NCBI GenBank assembly: GCA_017993235.1
Contig: JAGONC010000023.1
Span: 1-51,434, forward strand
Source: Lentimicrobiaceae bacterium
GTDB lineage: Bacteria; Bacteroidota; Bacteroidia; Bacteroidales; JAGONC01
Direction of reading: 5' to 3'
Length of the DNA: 51,434 nt
The position numbers and the translations under genes were made by a program. This document shows positions 17,528-25,812 of this stretch, in pieces. Each line of letters opens with the position of its first letter. The first letter of the stretch is position 1. The notes beneath the pieces were generated by a model that made no database searches, was not told where the DNA came from, and saw only the letters and a list, made by a program, of their open reading frames with translations.

Positions 17528-18706
17528 ATGTTAGCATTCTCCTATTTATCTCCTGATCATTACCTTACGGATGAACTGTTCAGCGATGAGTACCTGATCA
17601 TTCGCAGCGCGATACGCGACTGGGTCGACAGGGCCGTCAGGCCCATCATTGAAGAAGCATGCCAGCAGCATAGGTTCCCTGTTCATCTGATCAGGGAGAT
17701 GGGTGAGCTGGGGGTTTTTGGCCCTTTTATTCCAAGAGAATATGGTGGAGCGGGACTCGATCAGATCGCTTATGGACTGATCATGACCGAGCTGGAAAGA
17801 GGTGACTCGGGAATTCGTTCGGCTGCTTCGGTCCAGTCATCCCTGGTCATGTATCCTATCTTCCGGTTTGGCAGTGAAGAGCAGCGACGGAAATATCTTC
17901 CGGGGCTGTCCACGGGTGAACGGATAGGTGCTTTTGGGCTTACCGAGCCCGATTATGGCTCGGATCCGGGCAGCATGATCACCCGGATCGAAGAGAAAAC
18001 AGATCATTTTCTGCTCAATGGTGCCAAGATGTGGATCACCAACGCATCCATCTGTGATACCGCTGTCGTCTGGGCCAGGGATGAGGCAGGGGAGATCCGG
18101 GGTTTGGTCGTTGAACGGGGGATGGAAGGATTCACGACGCCCGAAACACATAATAAATGGTCGCTCAGGGCATCTGTCACCGGCGAACTGGTATTTAACG
18201 ATGTTAGGGTCCCCAAAGAGAATATATTCCCTGGCATCACCGGTCTGAAGGGTCCCCTGATGTGCCTGAATTCAGCCCGGTACGGGATTGCCTGGGGTGC
18301 CATCGGCGCTGCCATAGATTGTTATGCCACGGCGGTACGTTATGCGATGGAACGTAAGCAGTTTCATAAGCCCATTGCTGCCTTTCAACTTACCCAGAAG
18401 AAACTGGCCGAGATGCTGACCGAGATCACCAAAGCACAGCTTTTAGCCTGGCGCCTGGGCGTACTCCGCAACGATGACCGCGCCACACCCGCTCAGATTT
18501 CCATGGCAAAACGAAATAATGTACACATGGCGCTTCAGATAGCCCGTGAATCGCGCCAGATCCTTGGCGCCATGGGCATTACAGGCGATTTCCCCATCAT
18601 GCGGCACATGATGAACCTGGAATCGGTCATCACCTATGAAGGCACCCACGATATTCATCTTTTAATAACTGGAGAGGATATTACCGGGTTGGCGGCGTTT
18701 CACTGA
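17528..18706 (+). CDS. gcdH: glutaryl-CoA dehydrogenase
   Basis: 392 residues, full length for the acyl-CoA dehydrogenase family. RSAASVQSSLVMYPI (97-111) is nearly identical to the GCDH-specific segment RSAMSVQSSLVMHPI, which includes the Arg that binds the substrate gamma-carboxylate. ARYGIAWG (250-257) is also diagnostic of this subfamily. The catalytic base is E371 in YEGTHDIH. FGLTEPDYGSDP and WITNASICD are FAD-binding blocks. Known reaction: oxidative decarboxylation of glutaryl-CoA to crotonyl-CoA in lysine and tryptophan breakdown or benzoyl-CoA-type pathways. No partner pathway genes are adjacent. The 3' end overlaps the convergent nuclease gene by 7 bp. Confidence 0.9.
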   Translation: MLAFSYLSPDHYLTDELFSDEYLIIRSAIRDWVDRAVRPIIEEACQQHRFPVHLIREMGELGVFGPFIPREYGGAGLDQIAYGLIMTELERGDSGIRSAASVQSSLVMYPIFRFGSEEQRRKYLPGLSTGERIGAFGLTEPDYGSDPGSMITRIEEKTDHFLLNGAKMWITNASICDTAVVWARDEAGEIRGLVVERGMEGFTTPETHNKWSLRASVTGELVFNDVRVPKENIFPGITGLKGPLMCLNSARYGIAWGAIGAAIDCYATAVRYAMERKQFHKPIAAFQLTQKKLAEMLTEITKAQLLAWRLGVLRNDDRATPAQISMAKRNNVHMALQIARESRQILGAMGITGDFPIMRHMMNLESVITYEGTHDIHLLITGEDITGLAAFH

Positions 18707-20049
18707 AGCGGTACGATACGTTCCACCCGGTTCCTACTCAGGTACCCCCGGATGATCATGCGCACATCACGGTTGTCTTCCTGGTGCGTGATGCAGGATC
18801 GCAGAAATTCTGCATCATTGGTCGCAACAGCTTCGTCGATAAAGCCATAACCGAGGTACTTCCCTTTCTCGACCATCACCAGTGCCTTTTCGTTGAGGGT
18901 ACGCCCGCTGTCAATGATCAAAAAGCTTTCATTCTCAAAGCGATAGGGTCGCAGGGCCTGCTCTACGCGCTGATTGTAGGATGCTGGCTCTTCTTTTTGG
19001 ATACAGGCTCCGCGGCATTTATGGACATGGTACGAAAAACAGGCGTGACTGGTTTTGTACAGGCCGCACAGCTTCTGGCAGAGTTCATGCTTTTCAACCA
19101 GCTGAAAAAGAAACTCTTTGGCGGCGACCAGGTTGTGGAATGTCAGCACGGGTATACTGCCATCATGATCGTGTTCAATTTTTAAACGCAGGTATCCATC
19201 ATCATCATCATACTGGAAAAGTCCGTAATTGAGAATGGTCCTTTTCAGGGCTGTATTGAAGACCGGCTGGTATTTTTTGATCTCGGAGGATTCCAGTAAA
19301 AGGGCGATCAGTTCGTTTCCGGTGGGTTCATACCCGATATCAGCAATGCGGTATTTCAGTTCCAGTTCCTTTCTGCTGAGACCATCGCTCAGATGAGAAC
19401 GCACCCGTTCGGAGATGTTTTTGCTTTTCCCGATGTAGAGGATTTCGCCGGTTTCGTCATAGAAATAATAGACGCCGGTGTCTTCCGGCAACCGCTCGAC
19501 GGTTTCTTTTTTAAGGTTGGAGTTCAATCCGCGAAGGGAGATGAACGTGATGGCGGGCTCGATCGAGATCAGGAATTCGAACAGCCTGGCTGTGGCCGTG
19601 GCATCGCCAGCTGCCCGGTGGCGGCAGGGATTGTAAATGTCGAGATCCTTGCAGAGGTTTCCCAGTCCGTAAGACCGGCGGTGCGGTATCAGTTTGCGGC
19701 TCATCCTGACCGTGCAGAGTTTCTCCCTGCGAAAATCATAGCCGAGGTTACCATATTCCTGTCGCAGAAAAGAATAATCAAAGGTCACATGGTGCCCCAC
19801 CAGGGTTTTGCCTTCGGTCAGGTCAAGGATTTCACGGGCCACATCGCAGAACCGGGGAGCATCTTCCACCATTTGGTTGTTGATACCGGTCATTTGCGTA
19901 ATCCGGTAAGGTATTTTTTTCTCCGGATTGATCAGGGTGGTGTACTCGTGTGTCACCTTTCTTCCGTCATGCAGGAAGATCGCAATTTCGGTGATCTTTT
20001 CCGTTTTGGGATTCAGGCCCGTTGTTTCCACGTCAACAATCGCGTACAT
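18700..20049 (-). CDS. DnaQ-like exonuclease fused to GIY-YIG (UvrC-type) nuclease domain
   Basis: 449 residues. N-terminal domain (1-165): DEDDh 3'-5' exonuclease with D6, E8 (DVETTG), D91 (HHVTFDYSF), H144 and D149 (HRAAGD). After a linker, a GIY-YIG nuclease domain starts at about 188: GVYYF (192-196) and LYIGKSKNISERVRSH (204-219), as in the UvrC N-terminus and Cho. Residues ~330-365 have spaced Cys/His (CQKLCGLY, CFSYHVHKCRGAC) resembling the UvrC/Cho cysteine region. This Epsilon/UvrC fusion is known in several bacterial groups. It lies 15 nt downstream of the S24 repressor on the same strand, so it is probably co-transcribed and damage-regulated. Likely role: nick processing or proofreading during DNA damage tolerance (inference). 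Confidence 0.88.
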   Translation of the reverse strand: MYAIVDVETTGLNPKTEKITEIAIFLHDGRKVTHEYTTLINPEKKIPYRITQMTGINNQMVEDAPRFCDVAREILDLTEGKTLVGHHVTFDYSFLRQEYGNLGYDFRREKLCTVRMSRKLIPHRRSYGLGNLCKDLDIYNPCRHRAAGDATATARLFEFLISIEPAITFISLRGLNSNLKKETVERLPEDTGVYYFYDETGEILYIGKSKNISERVRSHLSDGLSRKELELKYRIADIGYEPTGNELIALLLESSEIKKYQPVFNTALKRTILNYGLFQYDDDDGYLRLKIEHDHDGSIPVLTFHNLVAAKEFLFQLVEKHELCQKLCGLYKTSHACFSYHVHKCRGACIQKEEPASYNQRVEQALRPYRFENESFLIIDSGRTLNEKALVMVEKGKYLGYGFIDEAVATNDAEFLRSCITHQEDNRDVRMIIRGYLSRNRVERIVPLQ

Positions 20050-20064
20050 AGGCAGGAAAAAAGG

Positions 20065-20865
20065 TTAGAGGTTCAACCGGGTCTGGATGGCTTTCACTTC
20101 ATTCTTCAGCATCCGGATCGTTTCCACAAGTTCTTCTTTCTCCATGTTGGGTTCGGGCAGTTCGGAGCTGATATAGGTCACGAATTTCCATACTTCCCTG
20201 AGCTGGATTACGGCAAGATCGTAAGGTTTATAAAATGGATTCAGGGAGTGCAGCACCAGTTTTCCGTCTGTTTTGATCTTGTTCTCAACTACTTTAAACA
20301 CCACGCCTTCCTCCAGGGTCAGCAGGATATAGGCATGCCGGTTCAGGATAAGGTTCCAGTTCTGGACAAATTCCCCGATCACCCATGATTTTTCGGGGAT
20401 CGGATGCATGGAATCGCCGCTGACCTGGAAGGCACGGTACTTTCGTTCCTTCGACAGGAATGGCAGCCGGAACGTTGGCAGGATGCTGATGTATTCGGGA
20501 TCGGCATAGCCGCTGGCATACCCCGCCCTGGCTTTTTCGTTGACCAGCTCAATGTTTTCCTCGTTGTCCTGGCTTACTGTAGTGGCCATTACCCTCAGCT
20601 TACTGCCCGTGATGAATACATCGTATCCTTTCTCGAGTTGCGAAAGCTGGCTTTCGGACAGCCTGGAAAGGTCAACACGGATCAGGGTATCTATCGCCAC
20701 GTTATAATATTTCGAAAAGGCGATAAGTTCCCTGATGCCGGGTTCGGCTACCTGGTTCTCATAGCCACTCAGTGTCGAGCGTTTCATGTTCAGCGCAAAG
20801 GCCACATCGTCCTGGGTGCGGCCACGGCGCTTACGTAGCAATTTGATATTTGACGTGAAGTACAT
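20065..20865 (-). CDS. XRE-family repressor with S24 (LexA-like) autoprotease domain
   Basis: 266 residues. HTH_XRE at 5-60 (TQDDVAFALNMKRSTLSGYENQVAEPGI). The S24 peptidase domain has catalytic S152 (VSGDSMHP) and K191 (EEGVVFKVV). Ala114-Gly115 lies 37 residues before the Ser, close to the spacing of the LexA/CI cleavage site, so RecA-stimulated self-cleavage is likely (inference from family). The C-terminal ~35 residues (EPNMEKEELVETIRMLKNEVKAIQ) look like a coiled coil. It is divergent from the Y-family polymerase at 21047 across a 181-bp AT-rich gap with a candidate operator, and co-directional with the DnaQ/GIY-YIG gene. This arrangement suggests it represses the mutagenesis cassette and itself. 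Confidence 0.88.
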   Translation of the reverse strand: MYFTSNIKLLRKRRGRTQDDVAFALNMKRSTLSGYENQVAEPGIRELIAFSKYYNVAIDTLIRVDLSRLSESQLSQLEKGYDVFITGSKLRVMATTVSQDNEENIELVNEKARAGYASGYADPEYISILPTFRLPFLSKERKYRAFQVSGDSMHPIPEKSWVIGEFVQNWNLILNRHAYILLTLEEGVVFKVVENKIKTDGKLVLHSLNPFYKPYDLAVIQLREVWKFVTYISSELPEPNMEKEELVETIRMLKNEVKAIQTRLNL

Positions 20866-20980
20866 ATCGTTTCAATTATCCGCAATAACTTATTTCCCAA
20901 TCTATTACAGCGTAGCTGTTCAAGCCTTGAAGAAAAATTTGCATTTGATTTTTTTAATGATTAATTTATCGTCGAAAAAA

Positions 20981-20997
20981 TGATTAAATTTTAATCA
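20981..20997. promoter_or_regulatory. candidate repressor operator (17-bp palindrome)
   Basis: TGATTAAATTTTAATCA: perfect 8-bp arms around a single T, between the divergent repressor and polymerase genes. A further partial half-site (TGATTAAT) lies about 24 bp to the left. The placement fits an operator for the S24 repressor, but AT-rich palindromes also arise by chance. The surrounding gap 20866-21046 holds no gene. Confidence 0.4.
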
Positions 20998-21046
20998 AAA
21001 ATAATTCAATAAATCATTATTCCAACAATTTTTGAAAAATTTTTTT

Positions 21047-22195
21047 ATGGAAACGTCAAATCGTCAGATCATTCATATGGACCTGGATACGTTTTTTGTT
21101 TCGGTGGAGCGTCTGGCAAATCCGTCACTGATCGGCAAGCCGGTGATCATTGGCGGAAGTTCCGACCGGGCCGTGGTGGCCAGCTGCAGTTATGAGGCGC
21201 GCAGGTTCGGCATCAGCTCGGCCATGCCCATGCGGCTGGCCCGTACACTCTGCAGCCAGGCCATTTACATCCGGGGCGATATGGAGCTTTACAGCAAATA
21301 TTCCCACATGGTAACGGATATCATTGCGGAAGAAGCACCCTTATTTGAGAAAGCATCCATTGATGAGCATTATATTGACGTTACCGGCATGGACCGGTTC
21401 TTTGGCTGCCTGAAATGGTCGCAGGAATTACGGCAGAAGATCATTAAAAATACCGGGCTTCCGATATCATCCGGCTTATCGGTGAATAAGACCATATCCA
21501 AGATCGCTGCCGGTGAAGCCAAACCTAACGGGGAGAGGTATGTCCCCACGGATGGAGTACAACCCTTCATCTTCCCGTTGTCCATCCGAAAGATACCGAT
21601 GATCGGGGATAAAACGTACCATCTGCTGCGTTCCATGGGAATCGTTACCATCGGAACCCTGGCACAGATCCCCATTGAAATGATGGAAAAGGTGATGGGA
21701 AGGAACGGAATCATCATCTGGAAAAAAGCCAATGGCATTGATCCCACCCCTGTAATTCCTTATTCGGATCGAAAATCGATCAGTACGGAGCACACCTTTG
21801 AGCAGGATACCATTGATGTGGTGCGCCTGAGCGAGATACTGACGGGGATGGTGGAAAAGATTGCCTACGAACTGCGCAGCCAGGAGAAACTGACTTCCTG
21901 TGTCACGGTCAAGATCAGGTATGCCAACTTTGACACCCATACCCAGCAACAGCAAATCCCCTACACATCATTCGATCATGAGCTCATCCGTGTTGCCCTC
22001 GATCTGTTCAAAAAGATCTATCAGCGACGAATGCTGGTCCGCCTGATCGGTGTCAGATTCAGCCACCTGGTCCCGGGTGTGCAGCAACTGAACCTTTTTG
22101 AAGATACGCCCGAGATGACCAGCCTTTATATGGCGATGGACCGCATCCGGAACCGGTTTGGCCGGAAGGCAGTGCGACGGGCAGTGTGTCTCTGA
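21047..22195 (+). CDS. dinB: Y-family DNA polymerase (Pol IV / DinB type)
   Basis: 382 residues from the ATG at 21047. Catalytic acids: D12 in HMDLDTFFVSVE, then D106 and E107 in SIDEHYIDVTG. CSYEARRFGISSAMPM is the fingers block of DinB proteins. A beta-clamp binding motif QLNLFED is at about 347-353, near the C-terminus as usual. Known role: error-prone translesion synthesis. It begins the rightward half of a divergent locus and is followed 114 nt later by a short DnaE on the same strand. That pairing recalls ImuB-ImuC(DnaE2) cassettes, but this protein keeps the full catalytic set, unlike ImuB. Directly after the stop begins a repeat-rich spacer. Confidence 0.92.
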   Translation: METSNRQIIHMDLDTFFVSVERLANPSLIGKPVIIGGSSDRAVVASCSYEARRFGISSAMPMRLARTLCSQAIYIRGDMELYSKYSHMVTDIIAEEAPLFEKASIDEHYIDVTGMDRFFGCLKWSQELRQKIIKNTGLPISSGLSVNKTISKIAAGEAKPNGERYVPTDGVQPFIFPLSIRKIPMIGDKTYHLLRSMGIVTIGTLAQIPIEMMEKVMGRNGIIIWKKANGIDPTPVIPYSDRKSISTEHTFEQDTIDVVRLSEILTGMVEKIAYELRSQEKLTSCVTVKIRYANFDTHTQQQQIPYTSFDHELIRVALDLFKKIYQRRMLVRLIGVRFSHLVPGVQQLNLFEDTPEMTSLYMAMDRIRNRFGRKAVRRAVCL

Positions 22196-22199
22196 GGGT

Positions 22200-22300
22200 A
22201 AAGAGTAGCAGGTAGCCGGTAGGCGGTAGACTGTTTGGAATTTGGGTATTGTGATTTGTTTGGAATTTGGTGCTTGGAATTTGGAAATTATATGATCACC
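22200..22300. repeat. degenerate AGTAGC/GGTAGGC and TTTGGAATTTG repeats
   Basis: The spacer between dinB and dnaE starts with GTAGCAGGTAGCCGGTAGGCGG-like units and continues with three copies of TTGGAATTTGG or similar. The same TTTGGAATTTG unit occurs in reverse orientation at 50965-51020, so it belongs to a dispersed intergenic family. Confidence 0.6.
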
Positions 22301-22309
22301 TGAAACAAG

Positions 22310-25249
22310 ATGTATTTATCCAGTCATTCTTACTACTCCCTCCGCTACGGCACCCTTTCGCTGGAGGATTTGATTGCCCAGGCAGTCAGCAAAGGTATTT
22401 GCGCCATGGCCCTGACGGATATCAATAATACAATGGGAATGATCGATTTTGTCAAAATGTGCGGTGAAAACGGGATCAAGCCTGTTGCGGGTGTTGAGTT
22501 CAGGAACGGGGACCAACTCCTGTATACAGGACTGGCAACAAATAATGCGGGATTCAGGGAATTGAACGAACGGATCACATCCTGCAATATGAACCAGGCA
22601 GATTGTAAAGCTGATCCGGGTGCCTTTGACCATGTATTCGTGATCTATCCCTATGGCTCCAGACGAAGGGAACAGCTCAGGGAAAATGAATTCATCGGGA
22701 TCAGGCCCGGAGAAACCGGAAAACTGTTTACCTCTGAATTCAGCCATGATCAGTCAAGGCTGGTGATCCTGCACCCGGTGACCTTCAAAGACAACATCGG
22801 GTACATTCTACATAAGAACCTCCGTGCAATTGATCATAATACGCTGATCTCCAAGCTCTCACCTGAGCATGTAGCTTTACAGAACGAAACTATGCTACCG
22901 GTTGATTCCCTGATCCTGCACTATGAGAATTATCCACAGATCATTCAAAACACGGAGAAGCTGATAGCAGACTGCTCGATTGGTTTTGATTATCAAAGCA
23001 TTAAAAATAAGCAAACCTTTACCGGGAACCGGTATGACGATAAGATCCTTCTTGAGAAGCTTGCCCGTGACGGATTGAAATACCGTTATGGTGAAAAGGA
23101 TAGGGTAGCGGCTGAGCGGGTGCGGCACGAGCTGGATATCATTGACAGGCTGGATTTTTCAGCTTATTTTCTCATTACCTGGGATATCATCCGCTATTCG
23201 ATGTCGAGAGGATTTTATCATGTAGGCAGGGGTAGCGGTGCCAACAGTGTTGTGGCTTATTGCCTGAAGATCACCGATGTGGATCCCATTGACCTTGATC
23301 TGTATTTCGAGCGGTTCATCAATCCCCGGCGTACCAGTCCGCCGGATTTTGACATCGACTATTCCTGGGATGAAAGGGGGGAGGTGCAGGATTATATTTT
23401 CAAGCGATATGGTCATGAGCATACTGCCCTGCTGGGAGCCACTTCCACATTCAGGGGAAGCTCGATCTACCGCGAACTGGGAAAGGTGTACGGACTGCCA
23501 AAGCAGGAGATCGACAGCCTGGTGACCAATCCCATGGCAGAAGTCAATAAGAATGAGATCACCCGACGCATTCATACGATTGCTGAACTCATGGTGGATT
23601 TTCCCAACATCAGGAGTATTCATGCAGGGGGTGTGCTTATCTCGGAGGAACCGCTTACCTGTTACACAGCCCTGGATTTGCCGCCCAAAGGTTTTCCGAC
23701 TACCCAGTGGGATATGTATGTGGCTGAGGAACTTCGTTATGAAAAGCTGGACATACTCAGTCAGCGTGGGATCGGACATATCAGGGAATGTGCGGAAATC
23801 ATTGCCGGGAACAGGGGTGTCAAGGTTGATGTTCATCGCGTGACAGACTTTAAAAAAGATCCGCAGGTGAAAAAGCAGCTCAGGGTTGGCGAAACCATCG
23901 GATGTTTCTACATTGAGAGCCCGGCCATGAGGGGACTGCTGAAAAAATTGCATTGCGACCATTACCTCACGCTGGTGGCAGCCAGTTCGATCATCCGTCC
24001 CGGCGTGGCCAGGTCGGGCATGATGAGAGAATATATTCACCGGTTCCATCATCCGGATGCGTTCACTTATATTCACCCCGTCATGGAGCAGCAGTTGAAA
24101 GAGACCTATGGTGTGATGGTTTACCAGGAGGATGTGTTGAAGATCTGTCATCATTTTGCGGGACTGGATCTGGCCGATGCTGACGTATTGCGCAGGGCCA
24201 TGAGCGGAAAATCCCGTTCCAGAAAAGAGTTTAACCTGATCGTTGAGAAGTTTTTTGCCAATTGCAAAGCGTCAGGTTATCCCGATGAGATCACCCAGGA
24301 GGTCTGGCGCCAGATCGAGTCGTTTGCAGGGTATTCTTTTTCCAAAGCGCACTCTGCTTCCTATGCTGTTGAAAGTTTCCAGAGCCTGTACCTGAAAGCG
24401 CACTATCCGCTGGAGTTCATGGTTGCCGTGATCAATAATTTCGGAGGATTTTACCATACCTGGGTGTATTTTAACGAAGCCCGGCGCCAGGGTGCTCTGA
24501 TCTGCCTGCCGTGTGTGAATAAAAGCGGATACAAGACCTGTATCCGGGGAAAAGAGGTTTATGTTGGATTTATTCACATCATGAACCTGGAAATGACTGT
24601 TGGCCAGGCCATTGCACCCGAACGGGAGATGAACGGTCCTTACAGGGACCTTGAGGATTTCATCCGGAGGGTACCGGTGCATCTGGAGCAGTTGATCATC
24701 CTGATCCGTGTGGGAGCCTTTCGTTTTACCGGAAAAGGAAAAGCGGAACTGCTATGGGAGGCGCATCTGCATTTAGGGACCAAAAAACAGGAACACCCGC
24801 CCATATCGTTATTTCACAGTCCGGCAAAGACATATACGCTTCCCCGGCTTGAGCAAACGCTGATCGAAGATGCTTACGATGAATTCGAACTGATCGGATT
24901 CCCCGTGACCCTCTCTGCATTTGATCTTCTGGAAACTTCCTTTCGTGGCCAGATCATGGCCAGGGAACTGGCTGGAAATATCGGAAAGAAAGTACGGATG
25001 GTAGGGCGCCTGGTGACGGTTAAATATGTCAAGACCATTCACAAGGAGTTGATGCATTTCGGTACTTTCCTTGACGTTGAGGGGGAATTTTTCGATACGG
25101 TCCATTTTCCTGATTCGTTAAAAAAATTCCCTTTCACCGGAAGCGGGATCTACCTGATCCTTGGAATGGTAACGGCAGAGTTTGATTTTCCGAGCCTGAC
25201 CGTGGAAAAAATGGCCAAGCTGCCAGTGAAGAAGGATCCCAGAGGGTGA
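22310..25249 (+). CDS. dnaE2: DNA polymerase III alpha subunit, short DnaE2/ImuC-like form
   Basis: 979 residues, clearly shorter than replicative DnaE (about 1160 or more) and near the length of error-prone DnaE2/ImuC. N-terminal PHP domain (1-~90, SSHSYYSLRYG, ALTDINN), where several canonical metal-binding His appear lost. Polymerase core: YHVGRGSGANSVVAY (303-317) and PPDFDIDYSW with catalytic D346 and D348. YSFSKAHSASYAVESFQSLYLKAHYP is the fingers/thumb block. A C-terminal OB-like region (GRLVTVKYVKT) closes the protein. It follows dinB in the damage-response locus, so a role in mutagenic repair synthesis is inferred; the symbol reflects that inference. Its TGA stop overlaps the left inverted repeat of the DUF559 unit. 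Confidence 0.85.
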   Translation: MYLSSHSYYSLRYGTLSLEDLIAQAVSKGICAMALTDINNTMGMIDFVKMCGENGIKPVAGVEFRNGDQLLYTGLATNNAGFRELNERITSCNMNQADCKADPGAFDHVFVIYPYGSRRREQLRENEFIGIRPGETGKLFTSEFSHDQSRLVILHPVTFKDNIGYILHKNLRAIDHNTLISKLSPEHVALQNETMLPVDSLILHYENYPQIIQNTEKLIADCSIGFDYQSIKNKQTFTGNRYDDKILLEKLARDGLKYRYGEKDRVAAERVRHELDIIDRLDFSAYFLITWDIIRYSMSRGFYHVGRGSGANSVVAYCLKITDVDPIDLDLYFERFINPRRTSPPDFDIDYSWDERGEVQDYIFKRYGHEHTALLGATSTFRGSSIYRELGKVYGLPKQEIDSLVTNPMAEVNKNEITRRIHTIAELMVDFPNIRSIHAGGVLISEEPLTCYTALDLPPKGFPTTQWDMYVAEELRYEKLDILSQRGIGHIRECAEIIAGNRGVKVDVHRVTDFKKDPQVKKQLRVGETIGCFYIESPAMRGLLKKLHCDHYLTLVAASSIIRPGVARSGMMREYIHRFHHPDAFTYIHPVMEQQLKETYGVMVYQEDVLKICHHFAGLDLADADVLRRAMSGKSRSRKEFNLIVEKFFANCKASGYPDEITQEVWRQIESFAGYSFSKAHSASYAVESFQSLYLKAHYPLEFMVAVINNFGGFYHTWVYFNEARRQGALICLPCVNKSGYKTCIRGKEVYVGFIHIMNLEMTVGQAIAPEREMNGPYRDLEDFIRRVPVHLEQLIILIRVGAFRFTGKGKAELLWEAHLHLGTKKQEHPPISLFHSPAKTYTLPRLEQTLIEDAYDEFELIGFPVTLSAFDLLETSFRGQIMARELAGNIGKKVRMVGRLVTVKYVKTIHKELMHFGTFLDVEGEFFDTVHFPDSLKKFPFTGSGIYLILGMVTAEFDFPSLTVEKMAKLPVKKDPRG

Positions 25250-25797
25250 TACCTCACCCCCCGTCCCCCTCTCCATCATGGAGAGGGGAAGATAGGGGAG
25301 GAGGTATAGACAGGATGGTTGTATAAATTTTTACTAACACCTCGCTGATTTGATCCATAATTTCATCATTGGTGAACCTGAGTACCGTCAGCTCAAATTT
25401 TTCCAGTTCGGCAGTCCTGCTGATATCATACTCCTTGTGAGTTTTGACTTTATGGACAGGGCTATCTACCTCGATTACTAACTTTTTCTCGTGGCAGTAA
25501 AAATCAACAATAAATATTTCAATCGGATGTTGGCGTCTGAATTTTAAACCATGAAACTGCCGATGTTTCAAGCAATTCCATAATTTTCTTTCAGCGGATG
25601 TCATCTCTTTTCTGAGGGATCTTGCCTTTGAAATAGTTTCCGCTGATGCGTTGAAATAAAAATTGTATAAAACAGAATTTCCTAATTTTGCCATGGGATA
25701 TGTTTTTTACTGTTAATCCCGAAAAGCATCAAAATGTACCCTTCTCCAACTCGTTTTTTTAATATCGAGGCTGTGAGGTACCGGGGGTGAGGTAATC
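25248..25797. mobile_element. DUF559 unit bounded by inverted repeats (putative small mobile element)
   Basis: The left end reads GATACCTCACCCCCCGT (25248-25264). The reverse complement of the right end (25780-25797) reads GATTACCTCACCCCCGGT. These near-identical ends face each other and enclose one gene, the DUF559 endonuclease. An inner hairpin lies at 25266-25288 (11-bp arms CCCCTCTCCAT / ATGGAGAGGGG). The left end overlaps the dnaE stop codon. There is no transposase, so movement would need the DUF559 protein or help in trans (inference). Confidence 0.5.
25254..25694 (-). CDS. DUF559 (Vsr-like) endonuclease-fold protein
   Basis: 146 residues. TSAERKLWNCLKHRQFHGLKFRRQHPI is the family signature, followed by the PD-(D/E)xK-type core IVDFYCHEKKLVIEVDSPVH, with Asp of VDF and Glu and Asp of IEVD as likely metal ligands. 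The usual DGGxH is DSPVH here. The last ~17 residues (IPPPLSSPLHDGEGDGG) are encoded by the GC-rich repeat that forms the left boundary of the unit, so the C-terminus is repeat-derived. DUF559 proteins are related to the Vsr very-short-patch repair nuclease, and no member's role is clear to me. It is antisense to dnaE and punA, whose genes flank it. Confidence 0.85.
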   Translation of the reverse strand: MAKLGNSVLYNFYFNASAETISKARSLRKEMTSAERKLWNCLKHRQFHGLKFRRQHPIEIFIVDFYCHEKKLVIEVDSPVHKVKTHKEYDISRTAELEKFELTVLRFTNDEIMDQISEVLVKIYTTILSIPPPLSSPLHDGEGDGG

Positions 25798-25812
25798 AAA
25801 ATAAAATCAACC

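Noticed and set aside
19393..20388. 331-aa open frame on the + strand
   Set aside because: Antisense to the nuclease and repressor genes, which have clear catalytic motifs; the frame has no recognisable domain.
23159..24154. 331-aa open frame on the minus strand
   Set aside because: Shadow of dnaE, which is supported by polymerase motifs throughout this stretch.
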